Below, in pieces: positions 9,776-18,262 of a stretch of DNA of 64,000 nt. Origin of the DNA: Luteimonas yindakuii. Its GTDB lineage: Bacteria > Pseudomonadota > Gammaproteobacteria > Xanthomonadales > Xanthomonadaceae. A model generated the notes under the pieces. That model was given only the letters and a program-made list of their open reading frames with translations. It did not search any database and was not told the origin of the DNA. The position numbers were made by a program, and so were the translations under genes. Numbering within the stretch: position 1 is the stretch's first letter; every line of letters begins with the position of its first letter. The DNA lies in the NCBI RefSeq assembly GCF_004803715.2, contig NZ_CP039383.2, positions 310,001-374,000 on the forward strand, written 5' to 3'.

Positions 9776-10068
9776 CCGACGCAACGCTGCGGCAGCCCGC
9801 GGAACACTGCGCCAGCCCGGCGCAATGCTTCGCCGTCCGGGCTCGAGGCTCCGCGATCCGGGAAAAGAACCCCGCCGCCCGGGCGAAAAGCTTCGCCGTC
9901 CGGCTTGACGGGCCCGGCGGTCCGGGCAACACGCTCGACCATCGGACCGGAACACGCCACCGGCCGGGCAGAACAGTCCGGAGCCCGGGTCCGGCACTCC
10001 GCCGGCCGGGCTCCGAGCCCCACCAGCCGGGTCCGGTGCTCCGTCGCCGGGCCTCGGAGTTCCGCAGT
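9776..10068. repeat. degenerate 21-bp tandem array, about 14 units
   Basis: A CCGGG core recurs with a period of 21 bases (20-22 locally): 9776, 9797, 9817, 9837, 9858, 9879, 9900, 9922, about 9943, 9964, 9985, 10006, 10027 and 10047. Between cores the units are variable but GC-rich, often containing GCTCCG or GCTTCGCC. Because 21 is a multiple of three, one minus-strand frame reads as about 15 heptads of the form x-x-Pro-Gly/Ala-x-x-x. That frame overlaps the terminator and the 3' end of the preceding gene, so it is unlikely to be a real gene as it stands. Function is unknown. Confidence 0.8.
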
Positions 10069-10085
10069 TGGACAAATTCTGTCCA
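10069..10085. promoter_or_regulatory. possible operator palindrome TGGACA-N5-TGTCCA
   Basis: TGGACA-AATTC-TGTCCA is a perfect 6-bp inverted repeat around an AT-rich 5-base centre, located immediately after the 21-bp array. It could be a protein-binding site, but no gene start lies within 350 bases downstream, so its role is unclear. Confidence 0.3.
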
Positions 10086-10477
10086 TCCACGTGCTCGCGG
10101 TTGCGCGTGAATCGGAGGTTGGCGAGCGCCCTCATCCGGCGCTTCGCGCCACTTGGACCCGCGACATCCATGTCGCTCGCCTTGCAGGCGGTTTCACCGT
10201 CCGGTTCCGCGGTCCTGTCGATCTGTCTCCCGTGTGCGGGTAGCACGATGACAGTGCAGGCCATGGCGGTCAGCCCGACTGTGCAAATTCACGCGCATGG
10301 CGCGCGGCAAATGCTGACGGGTTCATCCAAGGCACCCGCGCGGGCGGCATGTGTGTTGCAGAGCGCGATCCGCGTCACACCCGTAGCGGCACGCCCGTGT
10401 TTGGCAGGCGCGTGCATGCATGCCCGTCGCATTGCGCCCTCCGGCGCACGGCGGCGGCCGCGTGACGCCGGCGGACG
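10086..10477. other. gap with no recognisable gene
   Basis: About 390 bases between the palindrome and the diguanylate cyclase. A fragment resembling the arm of the REP-type elements (CCCTCATCCGGCGCTTCGC) lies near 10140-10160. Short open frames exist on both strands, but none has a ribosome-binding site or protein-like composition that I can support. Confidence 0.5.
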
Positions 10478-12322
10478 GTGCAAGCGCATGCGCTAGAGTG
10501 CGGGTCCGCCACTGCGACGACGGAGCCCGCGCTGCACCTCCTGCGACTGTTACGGACCTACTGGGCCGACCGTGCCGTGCTGGCCGTGCTGATCGCGACG
10601 GCGGCGTGGCTTGCGCTCACGCTGGCGCGCGGGCCGGGCGAGCTGGCGGCGATCTGGGTGGGCAACGGCATCCTCACCGGATGGCTGCTGAGCCGGCGCA
10701 CCGCGACCTGGCCGGGCTACGTCGCCATCGCCTTCGCCGCCGAACTGCCGGCACGCCTGCTGGCGGGCGACGCGCCGGCGTACGCCGCCGCCATCGCGCT
10801 GTGCAACCTGGTCGAAGTGCTGGCCGTGGCGGCTGTGGTGCGCAGCCGGGTGCCCGACATCCGCAACCCGCGGCACTGGATGCGCCTGGGCGGGATCGCG
10901 ATCGCCGCCACGCTGGTGGCCTGCGCGGTCGCCGGCGCGATGGCCGCCTCGGTCGCGCACGGCCTGCATGGCCAGCCGTGGGGGCGGGCGTTCGCCAGCT
11001 GGTACGCCGCGCATGTGGTGGGCATGGTGGTCGTGGCCACGACCACCCTGGTGGTGCAGCGCGAGAGGCTACGCCTGTTCACCGCACAGGGGCGCGGCTG
11101 GAGCCTGGCGGCGACGATGGGCCTGCTGGTGGCGGTCGCGACCGGCGTTTTCCTCACCCCGTATCCGCTGCTGTTCCTGGCCTACCCGGCGCTGCTGCTG
11201 GTGGCGGCGCGCCACCAGTTCGTGGGCGTGGCGCTGGGGGTGATCGCGCTGGGGCTGATCGGCGCCGGCGCCACCCATCTCGGGTATGGCCCGCTGTGGC
11301 TGCACGACCTCGACGACCACGGACGCATCGCGCTGTTGCAGGTGTATCTCGCCGGCGGTTGCCTGATGACGATTCCGCTGTGCCTGGCGATGGCCGAGCG
11401 GCAGCGGCTTGCCGCGAGCCTGCGCGAGAGCGAACGCCGCTACCGCATGCTGGCCGACCACTCGCATGACGCCATCGCCCGCGTACGCGCGGACGGCGAG
11501 CGCCTGTACGTCTCGCCGTCGTCGGCCGAGATGTTCGGCTGGTCGCCGGCGGAGCTGTTGGGTTCGCGCTGGGACATCGTGCATCCGGACGACCGCGCGC
11601 AGCAGCAGCAGGCCATGGCCGAGGTGCTGGCCACCGGCAGGGCGCGCACCGATGTGTTCCGGGTGCGCCATCGCGACGGCCATTACGTGTGGATCGAGGC
11701 GGTCTCGCGTCGCATTCCGGCGGACGACGGCGGTGACAGCGGCGACCTCATGCTCGCTGCCCGCGACATCTCCCGCCGCGTGGCGGTGGAGCAGGCGCTG
11801 GAGGAAAGCCGGCGCGAACTCGAGCGGCTGGCGCGCGCCGACGCGCTGACCGGCCTCGCCAACCGGCGCGAGTTCGACGCACGCCTTGCGCAGGCGCTCA
11901 GGCGCCTGCAGCGCCACGGCACGCCGGTGGCGCTGCTGTGCATGGACATCGACCATTTCAAGCGCATCAACGATGGCCATGGCCACGCCTGCGGCGATGC
12001 GGTACTGCAGCTGTTCGCCCGGCGCCTGTGCGACGCCGTGCGCGGGACCGACCTCGTGGCGCGCCTGGGCGGCGACGAATTCACCATCCTGGTCGAGGAC
12101 GCCGCGCCGGGATCGGCGGAAGCGGTCGCGCGCAAGATCGTCGCCGCCAGTGCGCAGCCGGTCGACGTCGACGCCACGCCACTGGTCGTCACCACCAGCA
12201 TCGGCATCGCCTATGCGCTCGAGCCCGTCGATGCGGTGACCTTCATGGCGCGGGCCGACGCGGCGCTGTACGCGGCCAAGGACGCGGGGCGCAACGGCTA
12301 TCGGGTGCACGTGCAGGGCTGA
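10478..12322 (+). CDS. MASE1-PAS-GGDEF diguanylate cyclase
   Basis: About 614 residues. The N-terminal ~300 residues form an eight-or-so-helix MASE1 sensor (IWVGNGILTGWLL near residue 65). A PAS domain follows at about 325-445 (MFGWSPAELLG, WDIVHPDDR, RHRDGHYVWIEA). The C-terminal GGDEF domain has an intact GGDEF signature at 531-535 and an inhibitory RxxD site (RGTD) five residues before it. It should make c-di-GMP at the membrane with product inhibition. The GTG at 10478 is the most upstream plausible start. A later GTG near 10577 is possible but would shorten the first helix. It is monocistronic. Confidence 0.9.
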   Translation: MQAHALECGSATATTEPALHLLRLLRTYWADRAVLAVLIATAAWLALTLARGPGELAAIWVGNGILTGWLLSRRTATWPGYVAIAFAAELPARLLAGDAPAYAAAIALCNLVEVLAVAAVVRSRVPDIRNPRHWMRLGGIAIAATLVACAVAGAMAASVAHGLHGQPWGRAFASWYAAHVVGMVVVATTTLVVQRERLRLFTAQGRGWSLAATMGLLVAVATGVFLTPYPLLFLAYPALLLVAARHQFVGVALGVIALGLIGAGATHLGYGPLWLHDLDDHGRIALLQVYLAGGCLMTIPLCLAMAERQRLAASLRESERRYRMLADHSHDAIARVRADGERLYVSPSSAEMFGWSPAELLGSRWDIVHPDDRAQQQQAMAEVLATGRARTDVFRVRHRDGHYVWIEAVSRRIPADDGGDSGDLMLAARDISRRVAVEQALEESRRELERLARADALTGLANRREFDARLAQALRRLQRHGTPVALLCMDIDHFKRINDGHGHACGDAVLQLFARRLCDAVRGTDLVARLGGDEFTILVEDAAPGSAEAVARKIVAASAQPVDVDATPLVVTTSIGIAYALEPVDAVTFMARADAALYAAKDAGRNGYRVHVQG

Positions 12323-12626
12323 GTGCGGATCACCGCCGTGCCTGCGGTGGGTGTCCACACACGACGCAGCCTGCCCGGCGAGCGCCTGCAGTGGCGGCCT
12401 CCGCTGGTGGCCCGCTCCCGCGGCCACGGTCGCGGAGGGAAGGCGCGGCCGATACGATTCGCCCGGGGCGTGCACGTCGACCGGGGAGTGATGTGATGTT
12501 TTCAACAACCGGGCCGGCGGTCCGCCTGGCCGAATCAGCGGCAGCGGACGAGGGCATTCCAGGGCTGCGTCATGCGGCGGCCTGTCGCGCCGGCGCGCGC
12601 CGGGCTCACGCCACGGAAGCGTGCTG
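12323..12626. other. 304-base gap without a supported gene
   Basis: No frame with a credible start site or recognisable product. An imperfect GC hairpin lies near 12415-12437. A short frame starting near 12495 ends at the next gene and has no protein-like features. Confidence 0.4.
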
Positions 12627-13124
12627 ATGCGATTCGATCCCCTCGAAGAGGCGCCGGAGTCCTTGATGCGGTGGCTGCGGCCGGCCGGGCTGGCGCTGCT
12701 GGCGCTGTTCATCGGGACGGCGGCGATGATGATCGTCTCGCCACTGGTCACCGCGCTGGGTGGTCCCGGCCCGGGCCCGTGGTCGCGGATCCTGCTGTAC
12801 GTCGTCAGCGCACTGGCATTCGTCGTGTTGCTGCGCCGCAGCCGACGCAAGCAACAGGCGCGCGAGGCGCTCCGCGTGGAACTCGAAGCCGAGCGCGCCC
12901 AGCGCGCCAGCGCAGGGCTGGCGGAACCGGCATCGGCCAGCCACGTGGAAGTCCGCCCGACCGTGCTGGTGGCCGGAGTGCTGGCCGCGGCGATGGGGGG
13001 CGTGGCGCTCTGGCTGCTCGGCGATCGGCTGGACGGCGGCCAGTCCGGTGCAGCATGGCTGATGCTCGGCGCCGGCGTGACCGCGGTCATCGGGGAACTG
13101 CGGCGGGCGGGCGAGATCGGCTGA
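12627..13124 (+). CDS. small integral membrane protein of unknown function
   Basis: About 165 residues. A hydrophobic segment at about 15-45, another at 50-65, a basic/helical cytoplasmic stretch (RRSRRKQQAREALRVELEAERAQ), then two more hydrophobic segments from about 105 to the end. I do not recognise the family. The ATG at 12627 is chosen because GGAAG lies 7 bases upstream; a GTG two codons earlier is possible. It is not obviously linked to the neighbouring cyclase or glucosidase. Confidence 0.75.
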   Translation: MRFDPLEEAPESLMRWLRPAGLALLALFIGTAAMMIVSPLVTALGGPGPGPWSRILLYVVSALAFVVLLRRSRRKQQAREALRVELEAERAQRASAGLAEPASASHVEVRPTVLVAGVLAAAMGGVALWLLGDRLDGGQSGAAWLMLGAGVTAVIGELRRAGEIG

Positions 13125-13335
13125 GCAGGCGGTCGCGACGGTCGCGGCCGGCGTGCGCCGGACCTGGCCGTCGAGCGCCGGCCGATGCGACGAAGCCTGC
13201 GGCGATGCGCGATCACGCCGGGTAGGAGCGCGCCGCGGCTCGTCGGGCCGGGGGAGGCGATCAGGGTGATCGGACACGACACGGCGGGGACGTCGCCGGC
13301 TGCCCGGGCGGCGAACCGTGGCACCATAGCGCCTC

Positions 13336-13349
13336 TGTAACCGGTTACA
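13336..13349. promoter_or_regulatory. LacI-type operator TGTAACCGGTTACA
   Basis: A perfect 14-bp palindrome with a central CG, of the kind bound by LacI-family sugar repressors. It ends 11 bases before the glucosidase start codon, where a bound repressor would block transcription or early elongation. It implies control of the GH3 gene by a regulator encoded outside this window. Confidence 0.7.
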
Positions 13350-13360
13350 ACGGAGTGGAC

Positions 13361-15547
13361 GTGGCTGATTCCGCACGCATCGACAGCCTGCTTGCCAGGA
13401 TGACCATGGACGAGAAGGTCGGCCAGCTCGGTTGCTTCGCCGACATGCACCGGCCGTTCGCGGCCGACGTCAATCCCGAAGTCGCGCAGCAGAGTGCCCA
13501 GGACGTGCTGGCCGAGGTGCGCGCCGGGCGCGTGGGCACGCTGTTCAACGGCGTGGGCGCAGCACTGGGGCGCGAGGCGCAGCGCATCGCGGTGGAGGAG
13601 TCGCGGCTGGGCATCCCGCTGCTGTTCGCCGCCGACGTGATCCACGGCATGCGCACCGTGTTTCCGATTCCGCTCGGCGAGGCGGCGAGCTTCGAACCGG
13701 ACCTTGCGTGGCGCACCGCGCGCGCCGCGGCGATCGAGGCCACCGCCGCCGGACTGCATTGGACCTTCGCCCCCGCGGTCGACATCGCCCGCGACCAGCG
13801 CTGGGGGCGTGGTGCCGAAGGCGCCGGCGAGGACGTGCTGCTGGGCTGCGTGTTCGGCGCCGCGCGCGTGCGCGGCTTCCAGGGCGACGACCTGCGTGCG
13901 GAGGATTCGCTGCTGGCCACGCCCAAGCATTTCGCCGCCTACGGTGGCGCCGCGGCGGGCCTGGATTACAGCCAGGTCGACATCTCCGAACAGACCCTGC
14001 GCGACGTGCACCTGCCGCCGTTCCGCGCCTGCATCGAGGCCGGCGCGCTCACCCTGATGAGCGCCTTCAACGACATCAACGGCGTCCCCGCCAGCGCCAA
14101 CCGCTGGCTGATGACCGACCTGCTGCGCAGCGAGTGGGGCTTCGAGGGGCTGGTGATCGGCGACTACACCGCCGACATGGAACTGATCGCCCACGGCTAT
14201 GCCGAAGACGAGCGCGATGCGACCCGGTTGTCGTTCACCGCGGGCCTCGACATCAGCATGCAGAGCGGCTTCTACCGCGATCACCTGCCCGCGCTGGTCG
14301 CGGACGGCGCGGTTGCGCAGGAACAGCTCGATGCCTCGGTGCGCCGGGTGCTGGAACTGAAAGAGCGGCTGGGCCTGTTCGACAATCCGTACCGCTCGCT
14401 CGACCCGCAGCGCGAGGCCGACAGCTCGCATCGCGACGCGCACGAGGCATTGGCCCGCGATGCCGCGCGGCGCTCGATCGTGCTGCTGAAGAACGACGGT
14501 GGCGTGCTGCCGTTGCGCAAGGCGGGGCAGAAGATCGCACTGATCGGCCCGATGGCCGGGGACCGCGACAACCTCGAAGGTTGCTGGGTGCTGTTCGGCG
14601 ACCGCGAACGCTATGTGGATCTCGTGAGCGGGGTGCGTGCGGCGCTGGAGGATCCGGATCTGCTGACGGTCCGTGCCGGCAGCGGTCTGGAGGAACCGCT
14701 GCCCGGTGGCATCGAGGCCGCGGTTGCCGCTGCACGCGACGCCGACGTGGTGGTGCTGGCGCTTGGCGAGCCGCAGCGCTACAGCGGCGAGGCGCAGTCG
14801 CGGGTGGCGATCACCCTGCCGCCGGCGCAGCAGGCACTGGCCGATGCCGTGCTCGCGACCGGCACTCCCATCGTGGTGCTGCTGCGCCATGGACGCGCGC
14901 TGGCCCTGGAGGGCGGCGTGCGCGATGCGCAGGCGGTGCTCGCCTGCTGGTTCCTCGGCAGCCAGACCGGCCACGCCAGCGCCGACGTGCTGTTCGGCGA
15001 CTACAACCCGTCGGCGCGGCTGCCGGTGAGCTTTCCGCACCACTCCGGGCAGCAGCCGTACTTCTATGCGCATCCGCGTTCCGGCCGGCCCGAGCTGCCT
15101 GGCGTCACCGAGTTCAAGAACCGCTGGCGCGACTGCGGCAACGACGCGTTGTATCCGTTCGGCCATGGGCTGTCGTACACCACGTTCGAGTACGGCACGC
15201 CGCGGCTGTCGACCACGCGGATGGCGTGGGATGGCAGGTTGACCGCGAGCGTCGAGGTGACCAACACCGGCACGGTGGGGGGCGAGGAGGTGGTGCAGCT
15301 GTACATCCATGACCGCGTCGCCAGCCGCGTGCGCCCGGTGCGCGAGCTGAAGGCGTTCCGCAAGGTCGCGATCGGCCCGGGCGAGACGGTGGAAGTCAGC
15401 TTCGAGCTCGCCCGCGCGCAACTGGCCTTCACCGGGCCGGACCTGCGCTTCGAAGCGGAGCCTGGCGCGTTCGACCTGTGGCTGGCGCCCTCGTCGGTCG
15501 CCGGCGAGCCGTTGCGCTTCGAGCTGCTGGGGCCGGGGGTGGAATAA
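13361..15547 (+). CDS. beta-glucosidase, glycoside hydrolase family 3 (BglX-like)
   Basis: About 728 residues. The N-terminal GH3 barrel carries the catalytic nucleophile Asp268 in LVIGDYTADMEL. The PKHFAAYGG motif and the GH3 C-terminal domain (SIVLLKNDGGVLPL) follow, and the C-terminal fibronectin-like domain has PFGHGLSYTTFEY. It cleaves beta-glucosides by retaining hydrolysis. No signal peptide is visible, unlike periplasmic E. coli BglX, so it may act in the cytoplasm. GTG at 13361 is chosen for its spacing to GGAG; GTG at 13355 would abut that site. It stands alone, with no transporter or TonB receptor nearby, behind a LacI-type operator. Confidence 0.92.
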   Translation: MADSARIDSLLARMTMDEKVGQLGCFADMHRPFAADVNPEVAQQSAQDVLAEVRAGRVGTLFNGVGAALGREAQRIAVEESRLGIPLLFAADVIHGMRTVFPIPLGEAASFEPDLAWRTARAAAIEATAAGLHWTFAPAVDIARDQRWGRGAEGAGEDVLLGCVFGAARVRGFQGDDLRAEDSLLATPKHFAAYGGAAAGLDYSQVDISEQTLRDVHLPPFRACIEAGALTLMSAFNDINGVPASANRWLMTDLLRSEWGFEGLVIGDYTADMELIAHGYAEDERDATRLSFTAGLDISMQSGFYRDHLPALVADGAVAQEQLDASVRRVLELKERLGLFDNPYRSLDPQREADSSHRDAHEALARDAARRSIVLLKNDGGVLPLRKAGQKIALIGPMAGDRDNLEGCWVLFGDRERYVDLVSGVRAALEDPDLLTVRAGSGLEEPLPGGIEAAVAAARDADVVVLALGEPQRYSGEAQSRVAITLPPAQQALADAVLATGTPIVVLLRHGRALALEGGVRDAQAVLACWFLGSQTGHASADVLFGDYNPSARLPVSFPHHSGQQPYFYAHPRSGRPELPGVTEFKNRWRDCGNDALYPFGHGLSYTTFEYGTPRLSTTRMAWDGRLTASVEVTNTGTVGGEEVVQLYIHDRVASRVRPVRELKAFRKVAIGPGETVEVSFELARAQLAFTGPDLRFEAEPGAFDLWLAPSSVAGEPLRFELLGPGVE

Positions 15548-15740
15548 CCCCTCTCCCGCTTGCGGGAGAGGGGCAGCGGTGAGGGCAGACGGACACGAGC
15601 GTGGCCCTCATCCGCCCCTTCGGGGCACCTCGCTCCGCGCCCCGGCCCTCGCGTTGCCGCTCGGGCGTTCAGCGGCACGCGGACCATTGGCCCGCAAGCG
15701 TGCCGCTTCACCCCGCTCGCGGGAGAAGGGTCTTGGGCCC
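15548..15740. repeat. composite REP-like element
   Basis: It begins with CCCCTCTCCCGC/GCGGGAGAGGGG, a perfect 12-bp stem with a TT loop at 15548-15573, directly after the glucosidase stop, and ends with a partial arm GCGGGAGAAGGG at about 15719-15730. In between lie GCCCTCATCCGCCCCTTCGGG and a 10-bp perfect inverted repeat, AGCGGCACGC (15671-15680) with GCGTGCCGCT (15698-15707). The first stem may also serve as a transcription terminator. Confidence 0.7.
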
Positions 15741-15829
15741 GCTCACGTGTGGCACTTTGGCGCCAGTCGCACCAGGCGAGACGGCCCTCGCGTACAAGGA
15801 CCGCCCGCTGACGTAACCGACGTGCCCGC

Positions 15830-18262
15830 TTGAACGCCATCCTCCGTGCTTCCGACCACCCGATCGCCACGCCTGCGGGCACGCAGGCCCTCGCCGCGCC
15901 CGGCGGCGGTGACCTTGCCCAGCGCCTGACCCGCCGCTACGGCGACCGCATCACCGGCCACTTCGTGGTGCCCGGCCAGGACGGCAGCTTCGCGCCGTTC
16001 CCGGACGACCTGCCGCCGGCGCTGGCCGCCGCCCTGCGCACGCGCGGGGTCAACCAGTTGTATGCCCACCAGGCGCGCGCCTGGCAGGCGGCGCGTGACG
16101 GAAAGCACCTGGTGGTGGCGACGCCAACCGCCTCCGGCAAGTCGCTGTGCTACACGCTGCCGGTGGTGGCCGCGGCACTCGCCGAAGGCAGGAAGGCGCT
16201 GTACCTGTTCCCGACCAAGGCGCTGGCGCAGGACCAGGTGGCCGAGCTGCTGGAACTGAACCGCGCCGGCGAGCTCGGCCTGCGCGCGGCCACCTTCGAT
16301 GGCGACACCCCCGGCGATGCGCGCCAGGCGATCCGCTTGAATGGCGACATCGTGGTCAGCAACCCCGATATGCTCCACCAGGGCATCCTGCCGCACCACA
16401 CCAAGTGGGCGCAGTTCTTCGAGAACCTGCGCTACGTGGTGATCGACGAGGTGCACACCTACCGCGGCGTGTTCGGTTCGCACGTGGCCAACGTGATCCG
16501 CCGGCTCAAGCGCGTGTGCGCGTTCTATGGCGTGCGCCCGCAGTTCATCCTGTGCTCGGCGACGATCGGCAACGCCGCCGACCACGGTCGCGCGCTGATC
16601 GAGGACGAGGTCGAGGCTATCCTCGAATCCGGCGCACCACGCGGCGACAAGCACGTGCTGCTGTGGAATCCGCCGGTGGTAAACCCGGACCTCGGCCTGC
16701 GCGCGTCGGCGCGCTCGCAGTCAAACCGCATCGCGCGCCTCGCCATCAAGGCGGGGCTGAAGACGCTGGTGTTCTGCCAGACCCGGCTGATGGTGGAGGT
16801 GCTGACCAAGTACCTGAAGGAGGTCTTCGACCACGATCCGCGCAAGCCGCGACGCATCCGTGCCTACCGCGGCGGCTATCTGCCCACCGAACGCCGCGAG
16901 GTCGAGCGTGCGATGCGTGCAGGCGACATCGACGGCATCGTCAGCACCTCGGCGCTGGAACTCGGCGTCGATATCGGCAGCCTCGACGTGGTGGTCCTCA
17001 ACGGCTATCCCGGCAGCGTCTCGGCCACCTGGCAGCGCTTTGGTCGCGCCGGCCGCCGACAACAGCCGTCGCTGGGCGTGCTGGTGGCGAGCTCGCAGCC
17101 GATGGACCAGTACATCGTGCGGCATCCGGAGTTCTTCGCCGGCGCCAATCCCGAGCAGGCGCGCATCGAGCCCGACCAGCCGCTGATCCTGATGGACCAC
17201 ATCCGCTGCGCTGCCTTCGAGCTGCCGTTCGTCGATGGCGACTATTTCGGCCCGGTGGAACCGGCGCCATGGCTGGAAGTGCTGGCCGAATCCGGCGTGC
17301 TGCACCACGAGGCCACGCGCTGGGAGTGGATCGCCGACAGCTACCCGGCGCAGGCGGTCAACCTGCGCTCGGTGGCGGACGGCAACTTCGTCGTCGTCGA
17401 CCGCACCGATGGCCGCCAGACCATCATCGCCGAGGTCGACTATTCGGCCGCCGCGCTCACCCTGTACGAGGGCGCGATCCACATGATCCAGTCGGAACCG
17501 TTCCAGGTGGAGCGTCTCGACTGGGACGGCCGCAAGGCCTATGTGCGCCGCACCCACGTCGACTACTACACCGACGCGATCGACTACACCAAGCTCAAGG
17601 TGCTCGACGAGGCCGAGAGCGCCACCGCGGGCGCAGGACTCGCACGGCATGGCGAAGTGCACGTGGTGCGGCGGGTGTCGGGCTACAAGAAGATCCGCTT
17701 CCACACCCACGAGAACATCGGCTACGGCCCGGTGAACCTGCCCGACCAGGAACTGCACACCACCGCGGCGTGGTGGCAGCTGCCGCAGGCGGTGCTGGAC
17801 GCCGCGTTCGAAAGCCGGCAGCACGCACTCGACGGCTTTCTCGGCGCCGCGCATGCGCTGCACCTGGTCGCACAGCTGCTGGTGATGGCCGAGGCGCAGG
17901 ACCTGCAGAAGGCGGTGGGCAGCGGCGACGGCGCGTGGTTCGCCAGTGCCGATGGCGCCGGTCGCGGGCAGTGGCGCAATGCGGAAGGCCAGCCGGGATC
18001 GCCGGACGACGTGCGCGGCTTCACCCCGACGCTGTACCTCTACGACAACTACCCCGGCGGCGTCGGCCTGTCGCTGCCGCTGTTCGAACGCCGCGCCGAA
18101 CTGCATGCGCGCGCGGTGGAACTGGTGCGCGACTGCGGCTGCCGCGGCGGCTGCCCGGCCTGCGTGGGGCCGGTGCTGGAAGCGCAGGAAGGCGAGGGCG
18201 CCGATTCGCCGAAGCGCACCGCGCAACGCGTGCTCGCCCTGCTGGGCGCGGTCGACGCATGA
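15830..18262 (+). CDS. DEAD/DEAH-box helicase, YprA-like with DUF1998
   Basis: An 810-residue superfamily 2 helicase. Walker A is ATPTASGKSLCY near residue 100, motif II is DEVH (VIDEVHTYRG), and motif III is the SAT in LCSATIGNA. The helicase C domain has ELGVDIGSLD and QRFGRAGRR. The C-terminal DUF1998 region contains the cysteine cluster DCGCRGGCPACVGP, which probably binds zinc. B. subtilis YprA (MrfA) is a helicase for DNA-damage repair and its partner YprB (MrfB) is an exonuclease. The same two genes overlap here by 4 bases. The start is a TTG with no clear ribosome-binding site, so the exact N-terminus is uncertain. Confidence 0.92.
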   Translation: MNAILRASDHPIATPAGTQALAAPGGGDLAQRLTRRYGDRITGHFVVPGQDGSFAPFPDDLPPALAAALRTRGVNQLYAHQARAWQAARDGKHLVVATPTASGKSLCYTLPVVAAALAEGRKALYLFPTKALAQDQVAELLELNRAGELGLRAATFDGDTPGDARQAIRLNGDIVVSNPDMLHQGILPHHTKWAQFFENLRYVVIDEVHTYRGVFGSHVANVIRRLKRVCAFYGVRPQFILCSATIGNAADHGRALIEDEVEAILESGAPRGDKHVLLWNPPVVNPDLGLRASARSQSNRIARLAIKAGLKTLVFCQTRLMVEVLTKYLKEVFDHDPRKPRRIRAYRGGYLPTERREVERAMRAGDIDGIVSTSALELGVDIGSLDVVVLNGYPGSVSATWQRFGRAGRRQQPSLGVLVASSQPMDQYIVRHPEFFAGANPEQARIEPDQPLILMDHIRCAAFELPFVDGDYFGPVEPAPWLEVLAESGVLHHEATRWEWIADSYPAQAVNLRSVADGNFVVVDRTDGRQTIIAEVDYSAAALTLYEGAIHMIQSEPFQVERLDWDGRKAYVRRTHVDYYTDAIDYTKLKVLDEAESATAGAGLARHGEVHVVRRVSGYKKIRFHTHENIGYGPVNLPDQELHTTAAWWQLPQAVLDAAFESRQHALDGFLGAAHALHLVAQLLVMAEAQDLQKAVGSGDGAWFASADGAGRGQWRNAEGQPGSPDDVRGFTPTLYLYDNYPGGVGLSLPLFERRAELHARAVELVRDCGCRGGCPACVGPVLEAQEGEGADSPKRTAQRVLALLGAVDA

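Noticed and set aside
9776..10068. CRISPR array or TALE-like repeats
   Set aside because: The period is 21 bases with no spacers, far shorter than the ~102-bp TALE repeat.
9521..10264. Minus-strand heptad-repeat open frame as a real gene
   Set aside because: It crosses the intrinsic terminator and the 3' part of the conserved hypothetical gene, has no ribosome-binding site, and its non-repeat ends look random. The repeat itself is kept as a feature.
11069..15421. Long minus-strand open frame of about 1450 codons
   Set aside because: It overlaps the GGDEF and GH3 genes on the opposite strand; no family resemblance and no start signal.
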